Shown here one piece after another: positions 34,786 to 48,901 of a DNA stretch of 64,000 nucleotides. Source of the DNA: Sarcomyxa edulis. Its lineage: Eukaryota > Basidiomycota > Agaricomycetes > Agaricales > Mycenaceae. The notes under the pieces are model-generated. The model was given only the letters and a program-made list of their open reading frames with translations, ran no database searches and was not told where the DNA came from. Numbering within the stretch: the stretch's first letter is position 1; every line of letters starts with the position of its first letter. Made by a program: the position numbers and the translations under genes. The DNA is taken from the NCBI GenBank assembly GCA_009761415.1, contig QUOL01000016.1, positions 124,001 to 188,000 on the forward strand. The letters run 5' to 3'.

Positions 34786-37700
34786 TCAATCTTTGCTTCG
34801 TCGGACATCTTTTGCGATTTGGGAGAGAAGAGCCTCAATTCGTTCCTGCCTCTGCTCCATTTTGTCCAAGCGACTAATCCATTGGTTTAGTTCGATTGCA
34901 TCCGACTCTTCATCGACTCTGACTTGCTTGACCGTTTCGGGCTCTTTTATATCTGACAGCTTATCTGGGCTCTCTGATAGCTGTCCATTACCACCCTTGT
35001 TACTGTTTGCAACCTTATCCGTCGCCAATGTCGGAAATCTCTTCATATGGACTGGCTGTGCATGAGAATCGACTGACATCCTACGCTGTATGATGTTCTG
35101 TGACATCAACCTCCGTCGACTTGCGGGCCCATAGCTGATGCCAGCCGGTGCCTGGTCGGTCGTTTCTTCATTGGGGTCCTCCACCACAAAGGGTTGAAAT
35201 ATCTGGGCAAGAGGACTGGCGAAACTCTGTGCGGCCTCTACCCCTCGAGTTAAGATTGAGGTAGCTCGGTTTCGGGGGATGGCACGAGATGTGGAAGAAA
35301 ATTGTTGTTGAGACGGTGAATGAGGAGGCGATGATGGACGGGATGGACGACGGGGAGACGCAGGTGTCATGCGGCGCACAGGCGATGCCGATCTTTCAGG
35401 TGGAGAATAATCTTCGTACTCGTGGGTATCTAGAGCACTGTCCATTTCATCTTCGATCTCAAAAATCTGTGGATATTACGCTCAGTATGTCATCAGGACA
35501 ATGATATTGACATTCTACTCACCGCGTCGATATCGGCATCTGAGCCTGCAAGACCCTCGAAAAATGCTAGAAGCAGTCAAATTGATGCATGTCATGTGCA
35601 TCGCGGTTATATAGACGTACTGAGTCTCTTGAGATGCCTAGGAAGTGTATCGAAGACCGTTTCTGCAATAGCTGATATGGTTTCGTAGAAGCCAGTTGAG
35701 TTGGTTCGTTTCGATTGCCGCTCGTACCACGCAATTGCGAGCAAAAGGGGGAAACTTGTCAGTCTACAAGACATGATAAGGATTTGGCCAATCGTCGATC
35801 CAGACAGAGAAACGCATACCTGATCATGAAAACGTTGACCTACGTCGGAGATTCAGATTTTTAGAATACCACAAAACCTGAAACGATGACAAAAGATTTG
35901 TGGCAGACCTTGTGGAACCAGCGAGGTGACAGGATATAACTTGCTGGCAACATAATACAGACCGCGACCAAGTTAATGGGCGGTTGATACGAAAACAGAG
36001 AATCTGCTTTCACTCTGAGGACAGACTGTCAGTTCCGAACGAACGCTGGGCTACGGTCGATGAGTCGTACCCTTCAATGGTCGAAACAGCTTTCCGGAAC
36101 ATTGCCTATGTATATGTGAGTTTCGATGGAAATATAGGAAGGCAATTGAAGGTCATACCTCGGCTGCAGCATCTTCGTTGATAGTGGAGAACGTGTGCGA
36201 TAAGATCTAGACGGGCATAATCAAGGCAAAATACTGTGAGAGCCTACGTAAAAACCCACAGACACCAGAACTAGAGAAGCGTCAGATGTACGTCTGAAAG
36301 AGAAAATATAAGGTGTTGCGTACCGGTCAAGAGTAGCGTATTGCTCAAGCATGCATACGTGACCATCAATATTGGACCAAATACAGGATGAAATTGGGCT
36401 ACAAAACGATTATCAGATCAGAACTAGAAGAAACAAGGATGCTTTTGATACGTACTGGCGGTGTCAAACCCGCTGGCATCCAGACCAAACCACAAATCCA
36501 ACATCCACCATGCGATGGTGCTGTCGAAAAGATTGGTACGTCAAGCTTTGCCACAGATGAATAAGGACAAATCTTTACCCTGCAGAATAGCTAACATGAC
36601 CGTCCAGTTATTCAGAGACAAAGTTGGCATTTTCACATGACGCCACTCACCCTGCTTGATTTCGACTCAGGCTGGAATCAACGAGCCATTAGCCAAGATG
36701 TCTAGCAGTAGAAGTTCGATACACATACGTCCACAGTGCATAGAGAAATCCACAGAAACAAAACGCCGCTATCATCATAAGGACCTTTAACGACGAATGC
36801 ATTTCAGACCGAAGACTGAATTTACTCGAAGGAAAGGGCTTACAGCGAATTGTACCATCATTGCTCGAAGGGAAAGGACCATGAGGTTGTTCTTCAGAGT
36901 GACGAATGCCAGTCTATAAGCGATGTCAGTTGAACGAGCAAGACGCGACAGGATTTCGGTTACCTCGGGAAAAGTAGACATGCTATAAGAGCAAGACAAT
37001 CTACACCCGTAGATCGTGCCCAGAGATCTGACCAGAACGTTATCAGTTATAGAGCGTGTAGAGACTCTGAAAAGATACTGACTATGATGATATACACCAT
37101 AAAGTCTCAAGAAACCATAGATGAAATAAGTTGTGACTGCATAACCTCAATATAGTGCGCCTCAGAAGACAAAGATTGGGAGCATACCGAATGCTAGATC
37201 GAATCCGTTCTAGATTCAAAGAGGTTGGCACATTTTGAGCAAGACATAAACGGTCGCGACTAACCCAAGTGCCTTTAAAATATACTAAACACAGCATATA
37301 AATCAATTTCTGTTCGTTAAGATCCTGAATGATAGTTGATCACCTTTGATTCCGTGTTCCTGCATTGCTGCAATTTTTTCGAGGGTGAAACCCAATGCGT
37401 ATATCATGAATAGAATTTCGGCAGTGTTCAGCTTATCACGTTCATTCATTTCTATGGCTACCACGAAAAGAATGAACAAGATGAGAAAGCTAGGATAGAG
37501 AGTCTTTCAGTTATTCGGAGTGCTCGCGACTCGTTAGAACGCACTTTGAATATTCCAAGACCGAGCGAATAGCGGGTACTTTTAGTCTAGGATCATAGGG
37601 GCGGATTAGAAAAGAGAGTGCGAGACATCAGGGTAACTTACCGATAATGATCCAACAACGGAGCTTTATGTGGATCGTAGAAATGAATTGGTGTGCGCTT

Positions 37701-38651
37701 ATAGGTCTGAGGAGTATAGCCATGAATTAAGAGTCTGGAGCAGTGTGTTTGAAAACTCACATCGGATAGGATGGAGTGACTGCTCTCAGCTTGGTAGACA
37801 CATTTTCCAGACCAGATGCCATCGATGACCTTTTGGCACGATGGACTCTTTATAAATCGCTTAGCTTTTCCTACGATAGCAATCTCGATCGCGTTGCCTG
37901 AAGATTGAACGAGGGTCACCGACGGCGACACAATGCACAAATCAATGGCTACCCACCGACTCTATCTTCCAAATCGTCGTCTCGTTCTTCTCGTGCGCGA
38001 GCTATGACAGAGGCATCGGCACCCGAATAAACAGGCCAAGTGGTGGTCAGAGCAAGTGTAAGATCTAGCATACTGTTGCCATAATCTCGCAGGGCACGAC
38101 TAGCCATGATTTCACAGAGGGTGGCACGAGATTTAGAAATGGCGGAAGTGGCCAAGTTTCGATCCCGAATAAAATGGACTCGGTTGAGCAGAAAGCAGAA
38201 AACGACACTCATATTGCCATCGCGTTGAAGGCGGCAATATTTCTCCAATAACGGACGAATCAGGGTATATGTGAGATCCGGGGCTGTCAACTGAACCAAA
38301 AATAAGGACAAGGTAGGAAAAGGGGCAAACCCATAACTGACCGCCTCATAAGTTAACGGGGTATCTGGCAATGGGTTGAGTATGCCAATAGCTTCATAGA
38401 GATATCAGTCGCACCTATATAGTGCTAGAAGCCGTCCCGAGAAGTGCTTAGCCTCCGAGTCGCGTCTAAAATGCAAAAGGAGCATACCATGACGTCCTAC
38501 AAGCCAAATTATTAGCGGAAAAAGAGAATAAAATCAAGGGTGAAATACGCACTGCTCTGATCATATGGATTATTGGGTATACTTGAGTTGCATCGACATC
38601 CTCCGAGTGGAGGAGAGGATGGCGTTCCGCCTGAGCTTCGGACTCGGACAT
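34786..38651 (-). CDS. yvc1: Vacuolar TRP-type calcium channel Yvc1
   Basis: A TRP-family cation channel that releases calcium from the fungal vacuole. ATG 38651 gives MSESEAQAERHPLLHSEDVD, with a dileucine-type HPLLHS that could direct vacuolar sorting. The cytosolic N-domain includes TLIRPLLEKYCRLQRDGNMS and VVFCFLLNRVHFIRDRN. The channel region follows over many small exons (FLILFILFVVAIEMN, FMIYALGFTLEKIAAMQEHG, GTWNGFDLAF). The last exon, from about 35445, is a Ser/Pro-rich tail ending in a predicted coiled coil (LNQWISRLDKMEQRQERIEA, then LLSQIAKDV), stop 34786-34788. More than 15 short exons make the exact protein uncertain, but family and direction are clear. It shares a 146 bp promoter with mbp1. 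Confidence 0.85.
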
Positions 38652-38797
38652 GGTGAAATGGAGAAGTCCAGACAAAACAACAGCTGAGATCAAAAGCGGT
38701 GTTTGGCACCACGCGTTGGCACTCACGGGTCGCGCTCTCAAAGTCAAACACCCTCGACCTCACCGTCTCTCACACCGACGAGCACTCAACAGCACCA
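38652..38797. promoter_or_regulatory. Compact bidirectional promoter yvc1 / mbp1 with an MCB-like site
   Basis: Only 146 bp separate the two start codons. ACGCGT, the core of the MluI cell-cycle box bound by Mbp1-type factors, lies at 38711-38716, 82 bp before the mbp1 ATG. Autoregulation is an inference. Confidence 0.45.
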
Positions 38798-41577
38798 ATG
38801 CAGTCTGGTCCAAAGGCTCCAAATCAGCCACCCCCGGTCAAAATATACAATGCGGTCTATTCTTCTGTACAGGTATTTACTTTTTATCCATTTCTCGCTT
38901 TTTTCGCACTTTAAAGTCGCGTCATCTAGGTCTACGAGTGTATGGTTAGAGGCATCGCTGTTATGCGGAGACGCGGAGATTCGTATGTGAACGCGACCCA
39001 GATCCTCAAAGTGGCTGGCGTAGACAAAGGACGCCGAACAAAGATCTTGGAAAAAGAGATTCTGCCTGGGAAGCACGAGATTGTGCAGGGAGGATACGGA
39101 AAATACCAAGGAACATGGTGTGCATCTTCGTAGTTGTCTTTCCAATCGACCTCTGGGCTTATGAGATCTATCTTAGGATACCGCTCGAGCGTGGACGCGA
39201 CATTGCCCTCCAGTTCGGCGTTGCTCCGCTCTTGTCGCCACTCTTCGATTTCACCCCTAGCACAAACTCTCTCGGAGCTATCCCCATAAGTCATCCTATC
39301 ACTGGAAATGCGCCTTCTCGCCCGTTATCAGCTTCATCTTCCTATTCAAGTCTTGGGGTGTCTGGGAGTTATACGCCATCAATGCCGTCCACCCTTGCTC
39401 CACCCCCTATAATGCCCGGGTCTGCCCTTCGTCTTCTACACCAAGGTCGAGCCCAAGGTCTATTTACGCCTTCTACTTCAACCCTTTCTGGCTATGTCTC
39501 GCCAGGTCCTTACTACCCGTCGGGAGCAGGGGGATACTCGCCATCCTCCTTCACTCAGACGCCTCCTCCGTCAAATCTGAAACGAAATCGATCTGAAGCG
39601 GACATAGACTCAGTACCCACACCAGCACCTGTCCAAATCTCGACTATACCTTTACAGACATCTCACTCTCTGGATGCTGCCCCAGATATCCACTCCCGAC
39701 CACCATCCACAACTCCTCGGTTCAACGGAGAAGAAGGCCCATCACCCGCAAAACGTGCACGCAAGGAACCTACACCTCCACAACCTGCTCAACACGTATC
39801 TTGGCAATCTCAACCTACTCGAAATCAATCCAATGGTATATCCAGGCCTCCAAGTTCCCTCTCAGGAGCAAACGGAAAACGGTCACCTGCGCTCGATGTG
39901 CACCCTACGCGGTTTGCCTCCAAACCAGTCATTCCAAGAGGCTTTGATCCTTCGATCCCACTCAAAGATAACCGACGGGCGGCTGTCATAGGCGCCATCT
40001 GCCAACACGACGATCCTGTACCCGTCCTCGACCTTTTGCGTGAAATATCACCGGAAGTAGATGTAGACATTGTTCTTGACGATCAAGGCCACACTGCCCT
40101 ACACTTGGCTGCGAGCATGGCCCGTCAGCACATCGTCGACTCCCTCGTCGCTAGTGGGGCTGACATCCATCGCGGGAACTACCTCGGTGAAACACCTCTC
40201 ATCCGTGCCTGCCTCGCGACGCACAATAACGATAGACAGACTTTCCAGACTCTGGTGGCTTGCTTGAACCAGTCTATCCGCACGCTTGACACGTCTAAGA
40301 AATCTGTCATTCATCACATCGTTTCTCTGGCAGGTGTCAAAGGCCGTGCCGTCGCGGCAAGATACTACCTTGATCAGATATTCTATTGGATCGCTCAGAA
40401 CCAAGGCGGGGACTTCAAGGCTTTGGTGGATCTTCAAGACGAGCATGGCGATACCGCTTTGAACATCGCTGCTAGAGTGGGAAACAGAAGCTTAGTCCGA
40501 ACATTGCTCGATGTTGGAGCCAATCGAGCACTGCCCAATAAACTGGGGCTGAGGCCTGGAGACTTTGGTGTCGAGACTGATGTGGGTGTCTTTGAACCTC
40601 CCTGTCACTCGGATTTTATACTGATATGTATTGGTAGGAACTGAGTGGTGGCCCTCGGGCCGAAGATTTCTTGTCCGTCTTACGTTCTGGGCCACCAGCT
40701 CCTGTGCAAAAGAGTCAAGATGTCATTGCAGGTACGTTCTACACGAGTCCAAGTACTAATTCTCGATCCCAAGCTAATCGCTCGGCACCTGCACAGATAT
40801 GACGACGATGATCCAAGGTCTAAGCACCGAATTCCAAGCAGAGATCAAATCCAAACAAGATTCCCTCGACGTCACACAAGCCCACTTACGAGCTGCGACC
40901 CGAGAACTATCCGAACAACGGAAACAAATCCAAGCCTGGCACGCGCGTTGTGGCGAGCTCGATCAGATCAACCAACGTGTTCGGAACGTCGAAAAGGCCC
41001 TCGTAGACGAGGAGAAATTCGACTGGACGGGCCGGACTGACATCGACGGTTCTACTAACACCAACACCGTACGAGCAAATCCTGCTTTCCAACGGCGTGG
41101 TACAAAGTCGACGATGGTAGGAGTACCTGGCTCTATGGATGTTTCCTTCAGTGTAGACCCTGAGCCTCCTATGCCTATGACCAACTCGGTGGAGAGTCTG
41201 ATACGGTTGAGGAGGATGAAACTGTGGCATGCGAGGATGGAGGAGATGATGGCGGCTAGACTTAAGGGTATGCAGGGTGCTAGTGCGGAGAAGGAGTATC
41301 AGTGTAAGAAGATTGTCGCGTTGTGTACTGGGATATCTATCGATAAGGTTGAAGAGGTGGGTTGTTTCTATCCAAGTTCTTGAATTGATTTCTGACGGGT
41401 CTTGTGTTAGATGCTGGAGAATCTAGTCATCGCTGTCGAGAGCGAGTCTCAAATTGTAGATATAGCTCGTGTTTCCGGGTTCATGCAGAAGGTACCGTCC
41501 TCAACTTCTCCTCTACCCTCTCATTCATCACTAACCACCTCCCCTCTCACACTCAGGTCCGAGACGGTGTTATATAA
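38798..41577 (+). CDS. mbp1: APSES transcription factor Mbp1 (MBF DNA-binding subunit)
   Basis: The DNA-binding subunit of the G1/S regulator MBF. ATG 38798 gives [20 protein letters not shown]. The APSES/KilA-N domain runs through [40 protein letters not shown] and [20 protein letters not shown], joined across a short intron after GTW. A Ser/Pro-rich linker of about 250 residues follows. The ankyrin repeats are [40 protein letters not shown] and [22 protein letters not shown]-terminal coiled coil, for pairing with a Swi6-like partner, includes [21 protein letters not shown] last small exon encodes VRDGVI with the stop at 41575-41577. Its end converges on prp4, 118 bp between stops. Confidence 0.92.
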
Positions 41578-41695
41578 CGAAGTATGCTTTCTTTCCTTTC
41601 CTTCTCTCGGGTCATCCTCCTCCTCCTCCTTTTTGTTTTCTTTCGCAATTGTACCACGTCTCGCATCAGATTTATTGAATAATAAGTAAGACCTT

Positions 41696-43853
41696 TTACA
41701 ACGCGACATCCTCCGGTGCAAACAGTTGAAAATTCCGATTATACGTCCCCGACGCCATCAACTTCCCATCGCTAGAAAGATCCACCGACATCACTTTCCC
41801 CGCATCCGTAGATAGGGTGCGCAGTAGCTGCCAATCATCAGCACTCCACAGCTTGACTAGACCATCATAACCGGAACTAGCGAAATATAACCCGGAGCGG
41901 TATTTTTCTTCTTCGCCGCTTGTTGCGACTTCTTTGTCGGAGTCGTGCGTGGTGTCTTTGGCCGTTTCGTTGTTATCGTCGTCGGCGGCGGCCATGTCAA
42001 CATCAGTGCTGAGTGTATCAGTGCGTTTGAACGAAAGATCGTTCCCGCGGAAAAATCGAACATCGGAGACGTTGGAGAGATGTGCGGGGATGGTGTATAG
42101 AGCTTTCAGGGATCGCATATCCCATATGCGGATGGTATCGTCGCCTGAGCCTGTTGCGATTTGGTATCTATATGAAGTTTCCGTTCCAAAGACGAAACAG
42201 CAAAAGGAGAAGAAACAGAGGAAAAAGGAAAGTCAGGTGGCGTACATGCAACAAAAGAGAGAAAACACATCCGAACCCGTTTGGTGAGAACGCTATGGCG
42301 AATATGGCTTGTACGTGACCGTCGAGGACCATAGCAGTCCGACCTGTTCGTAGATCCCATACTCTGCCTATAGCATCGAGTCCCCTATAGACAAACAATG
42401 CCCGTCATCCAATTTGTTTCATTCATTCACAGCAAAAGAAAAAAACGAAGGGAGGGAGACGTACCCAGAAGCGACCAAAGCCCCATCATCCTGAAACTCA
42501 ACCGAATACACTTCTTTAGAATGCCCTTCTTGCAATAAAAGTTCTTTCGAAGTATTCACGTCCCACAACCGCCACGTCGTATCGAAACTGGCGCTAGCGA
42601 CATAATCACCTGATGGGTGGAACGCGACACGGCATACGCGGTCTTGGTGGCCTTTTAGGACTGATAATGGTGAGTCACTGTCGTACGCGGATTCAGTCAA
42701 TCAATGGATAGTATCTTAATTGAAGGAAAGAGTGAGCGCGACCCACCTGTTTAGCGACCATAAATGGACGTTTTTGTCTGCTGCACCACTGACGAGGTTG
42801 ACGAGGTCTGGACTTTGCGTCAAGGTGGCCTGTGGATGCCATGCAACGCCACCCACACGGTCGCTGTGTCCTAGAATGGTGATTAATTCGTATTTTGGCA
42901 ACGAATAATAGTTGCATACCTCTCAAAGACCGTATTGGTGTACACGCAGGGACATTCCAGAGTTTCACTGTTCCAGACCAACTTCCAGTCGCCAGTGTGG
43001 TATTATTTGGGGCAAAGCGTACTTGCGATATAGGTCGTTCATCTCCGATTTGCGATCCAAGGTTGGCGAATTTCTGGAAGCATCATCGTTGTTGTTGTTC
43101 AAAGGCTTATTTGTATGTATGTCGACAATGAAGAACGAAGAGAACGCACCTTTACATCCGCAAAGACTTTTTTTCGAATATCAATGATCCGACCAAGAGG
43201 CATCCTGCTGTCTATTCGCTGCTGGGCGACTCGCTTTTGAGCTCTGGAGAGGAGAGGAGAAACAAAGAGAATGCAGTAAGCACCTAACTGTAGGTCAACC
43301 GTATGCGGAGGGTAGCGTAGCGAAATCCAACCTGGGGAGAGAATACTCCGCTAATCGTCTACGTGCCTCGAGAAGTTCAAGGGAACCTGGTGAGTAGAAT
43401 TCTTCTTCCTGAATGAATAGCGCGTGTTAGGAATAGGATGTACAGACAGTCTCGAGTAGTTAGAGTGAATTGGGGCACGTACTTCTTCCTCACTATCATC
43501 TGACGATTCATCTTCCATTCCCATGGCATCGTCACCACGAGCAGCGTTTATTTGTGATAGTACATAGATCAGACGGTCTCTGCGATCTGCAGCCTATGCC
43601 AATTGTCAAGCGATACTATCCCGACCAAGAGAGCGAGCTGATGCAAACGTACACGTTCACCGAACAGAGTTATTGGTTCACCGATCTCTCGTAGTCTTGC
43701 TTTGACGCGATTATCATCAGTAGGAACGGCCATTGTCCTAGCCTTCTTCTTTCGTTCGAGTTCGTCTAGGATGACCTTGTTTTCCATCCTGGCTCTTTCT
43801 GAACCGAGGAAATTGCCATCGTCCATGAGGGTGTCGAATGTGAGGTCGGCCAT
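41696..43853 (-). CDS. prp4: U4/U6 snRNP protein Prp4 (PRPF4, WD40)
   Basis: A core U4/U6 small nuclear ribonucleoprotein component needed for spliceosome assembly. ATG 43853 gives [20 protein letters not shown]. The PRP4-type SFM motif is [20 protein letters not shown]. The seven-blade WD40 propeller includes [74 protein letters not shown] and [20 protein letters not shown]. The C-terminus APEDVAL stops at 41696-41698. A Ser/Asp-rich loop between the last blades ([20 protein letters not shown]) is longer than in yeast Prp4. Eight or so short introns interrupt it. It is divergent to the NDR kinase gene. Confidence 0.92.
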
Positions 43854-44523
43854 GGTGGGCGGAGTGCGAGATCGTGTAGCAGACGATGACTAGCTATAGC
43901 TATACAGGATGTGGAGAGTGAGTGAGAATGAGAATGAGCTTGAGTTGAAATGGGTGGTTTGCCATCTGCCTCGGATATAAACAGACGACTTCGAATTCAG
44001 AGAGTGATCCCGCTGGTCTCTTGGAGTCTCTGGACCCAGCATCCTCCTCCTCGACCTACTCAACATACCCAACATACTTGAACATAGATATTGTCGCCTC
44101 TTGTAGAATGTACCCAGTCAGCCCTATCATACCCATGCATTGGCTGAGTTGTTTCAGAAATAAACATTCGATTGATCTCTATCCATCTGTCGGTTTCACA
44201 ACTCTCCTTCTCCTTGTACTTGAGTTCCAACCACCACCTGTAAACCCTCAAGCCATGCATCCGTCAGAGGTCTCACCGTCTCTTCATACGTGGACTAGAC
44301 GTGAATTGTGATTTGATCGCCATGTCGCGTCGCACTGTCGCAGAATCGATTGGCTGATGGGAACATGCGGTCACACTCAGCTCAAATTCATTTCTGGAAG
44401 TGCAACCAAGTCGGATCCAAAGGGCAACCATTGCGAGGCACCCATCTATCCTTTACCCGTCAACACAATCCCCTCATATTCTCTCTTTCTGTCATCTTTC
44501 TTTCTACCTTCTAATCTCCGAGT
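43854..44523. other. Divergent intergenic region prp4 / cbk1
   Basis: A 670 bp shared promoter region. Pyrimidine-rich stretches precede the cbk1 start (about 44480-44515). No gene is seen. Confidence 0.5.
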
Positions 44524-46600
<2,077 letters not shown>

Positions 46601-47016
46601 TTTTTTTTTGTGATGTACAGGATGGCTATATAATTTTTGGATTTTAATGACATACATACCCCAACCCCAACCCAACTCGGAGGGTGGTTCCTCCTCGCAG
46701 CTCCTCGCTCACTACCACTGCCAGTGCACTCAAAACATTTGAATATTCATCAGAAATTTGCATTTAGAGTGAAGATGTGATTTACAGTACGGCCCGATCT
46801 TCCCGGATACCCCAATCTTCCCCGGGCCATTGCACCCAGAACCCTACCACTTGACCTCCCGGAAACCTCGACATGTCCATGAACCCGTTCCAGAGATTTC
46901 CCTCCCGGCCTCACGGATCTCGGGATCGGCCTGATATTTCCTTATAACAAAATGATTTTATCGCGATTTCTTTCCACTCTCCCCCATCCCATCCCATTCC
47001 ATTCCATCACGATACG
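46601..47016. other. Promoter region of the polyol dehydrogenase
   Basis: Carries several CCCGG or CCGGGA elements at about 46800-46930 and a CCCAT/CCATT pyrimidine-rich run at 46980-47010 just before the start. No gene is seen. Confidence 0.45.
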
Positions 47017-48645
47017 ATGTCGTCAAACCCAGAAATTTATAACCCTCTAAAGGTCCTTCAAGACCCAGCTTTCAGAGTTCTTGCTCCTGGCGAGAAACCA
47101 CCTCCAACTGCTAATATCGCTGCATTTTATAACCCAAAACACGAGATTCATATCGTGGAGAAACCTCGTCCTACACCTGGTCCTGGACAGGTTCTCATAC
47201 ATGTCAAAGCTACTGGTATCTGCGGGTATGTGGTATTGCTTCGAGATACCTATTGCTACGCACGGCCAAGTTAATGTTCGGGAATTGGTTTTGATTTTTA
47301 GGAGTGACGTTCACTTCTGGCAACATGGCCGGATTGGCGATTCGATGATCGTTACCGACGAGGTTCGTGTTCGATGAGATAAGATCAATCTCGAGTTTGC
47401 ACTGATCTTCATAATAGTGCGGTTCTGGCCACGAATCTGCAGGTGAAGTCGTAGAAGTCGGAGAGGGTGTGACTGAGTGGAAAGCTGGTAAAGTCTTAGT
47501 ATATACACCTTTTGACTTGCAAGCTAATCTAGGGATCTTCAATCGTAAGGTGACAGAGTAGCACTCGAAGTAGGCATACCATGCTCCCAGCCATCTTGCG
47601 ATGCCTGTCGCACTGGAAGATATAACGGTTGCCCCGATGTCGTTTTCTTCTCCACCCCTCCTTATCATGGTACGTTCGAGGTTCTTATCGTCCATATCAG
47701 AGTCGTTCATGATCAAACTATAACTGCTTGCACTTGCTTCAGGAACTCTAACGCGTTGGCATGTACACCCTGCTCAGTGGCTCCATCGGCTTCCTGATCA
47801 AGTCACTTTCGAAGAGGGCGCGCTTTGTGAACCTCTAGCTGTTGCTCTGGCTGGAATAGAGCGATCTGGACTGCGACTTGGGGATCCTGTACTTATATGG
47901 TACGCGTTTTATCTCTCTCCATTTCTTTCTTTCGTATCCTTGTAGCGTACATGACTGATTAAAACTCCTGGATTCCAGCGGTGCAGGTCCCATCGGTCTA
48001 GTCTCCCTCCTTTCCGCCCGAGCGGCTGGAGCGGAACCAATCGTGATCACCGATCTATTCCAAAGTCGTCTCGACTTCGCCAAGAAAATGGTTCCAGGTG
48101 TCCGAACTGTGCTCATCCAGCGAGGACTAGGAGCAAAAGAGCAAGCCGCTTTGATCAAGGAGGCTGCTGGAGGTCCATTGACCGTTGCTCTAGAATGTAC
48201 GGGTGTGGAGAGTAGTGTCCATACTGCTATTTATGTGAGTCGTCTTTTTGTGTGTTCGCGGATACAAGAACAAAAGTTGACATGGGGGCTTTCGTACGTT
48301 AGTCGATGCAGTTTGGAGGTAAAGTCTTCATCATCGGTGTCGGCAAAAGCGAACAATTGTTCCCGTTCATGCATTTGAGCGCCAATGAGATTGACGTCAA
48401 GTTCCAATATCGTTACGCGAATCAGGTATGTATATGCCTTCTTCTCTTCCTTTCCTTTCTTGCATAGTCGTTTCTCATCATACTCTCGTCTCGTAGTACC
48501 CCAAAGCCATCCGTCTCGTTGCAGGTGGTCTCATCAACCTTCGTCCCCTTGTCACCCATCGGTTCAGTCTCGAGGACGCTGTTTCGGCTTTCCATGTCGC
48601 TGCTGATCCTGCGCAGGGTGCTATCAAAGTTCAAATTCAGGATTA
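47017..48645 (+). CDS. Zinc-dependent polyol dehydrogenase, L-arabinitol 4-dehydrogenase-like
   Basis: A medium-chain zinc dehydrogenase of the sorbitol/xylitol/L-arabinitol group, oxidising a pentitol to a ketose with NAD+ in pentose catabolism. ATG 47017 gives [19 protein letters not shown]. Zinc site: [15 protein letters not shown] (catalytic Cys, split by an intron), [16 protein letters not shown] (His-Glu) and [16 protein letters not shown]. The cysteine-rich lobe is [13 protein letters not shown]. The Rossmann fold is [20 protein letters not shown], with VITDLF after strand 2. The end is GAIKVQIQD, stop 48643-48645. [19 protein letters not shown] and [16 protein letters not shown] favour L-arabinitol 4-dehydrogenase over xylitol dehydrogenase, but activity cannot be settled from sequence. 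Seven or so short introns; it looks intact. Confidence 0.88.
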
Positions 48646-48901
48646 AGCAGGGTTTATTTCGTATCCTTACATCATTCAGTGTATCGTATTGGGTCTTATG
48701 GCTGTATTAAACAAAAAATTTAGAGGTCAAATTTTGGTTATGCTTGGTGTCTCTCGCAAAACCAAACGATGACATCACGAAAAAAAGGTCAAATTCAACA
48801 AGTACATAGGAAGAAATTGTTAGTTTACTACTACAAAGAACGGGTTCGATTCGAATAAGTTTAGGATACAATTCAGCACGATTTGGAATCATAGTCAGTC
48901 A

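Noticed and set aside
48835..48860. GGGTTCGATTCG resembling a tRNA T-arm
   Set aside because: Flanking bases do not pair as a T-stem and no acceptor or anticodon arm fits; no tRNA gene was found in the window.
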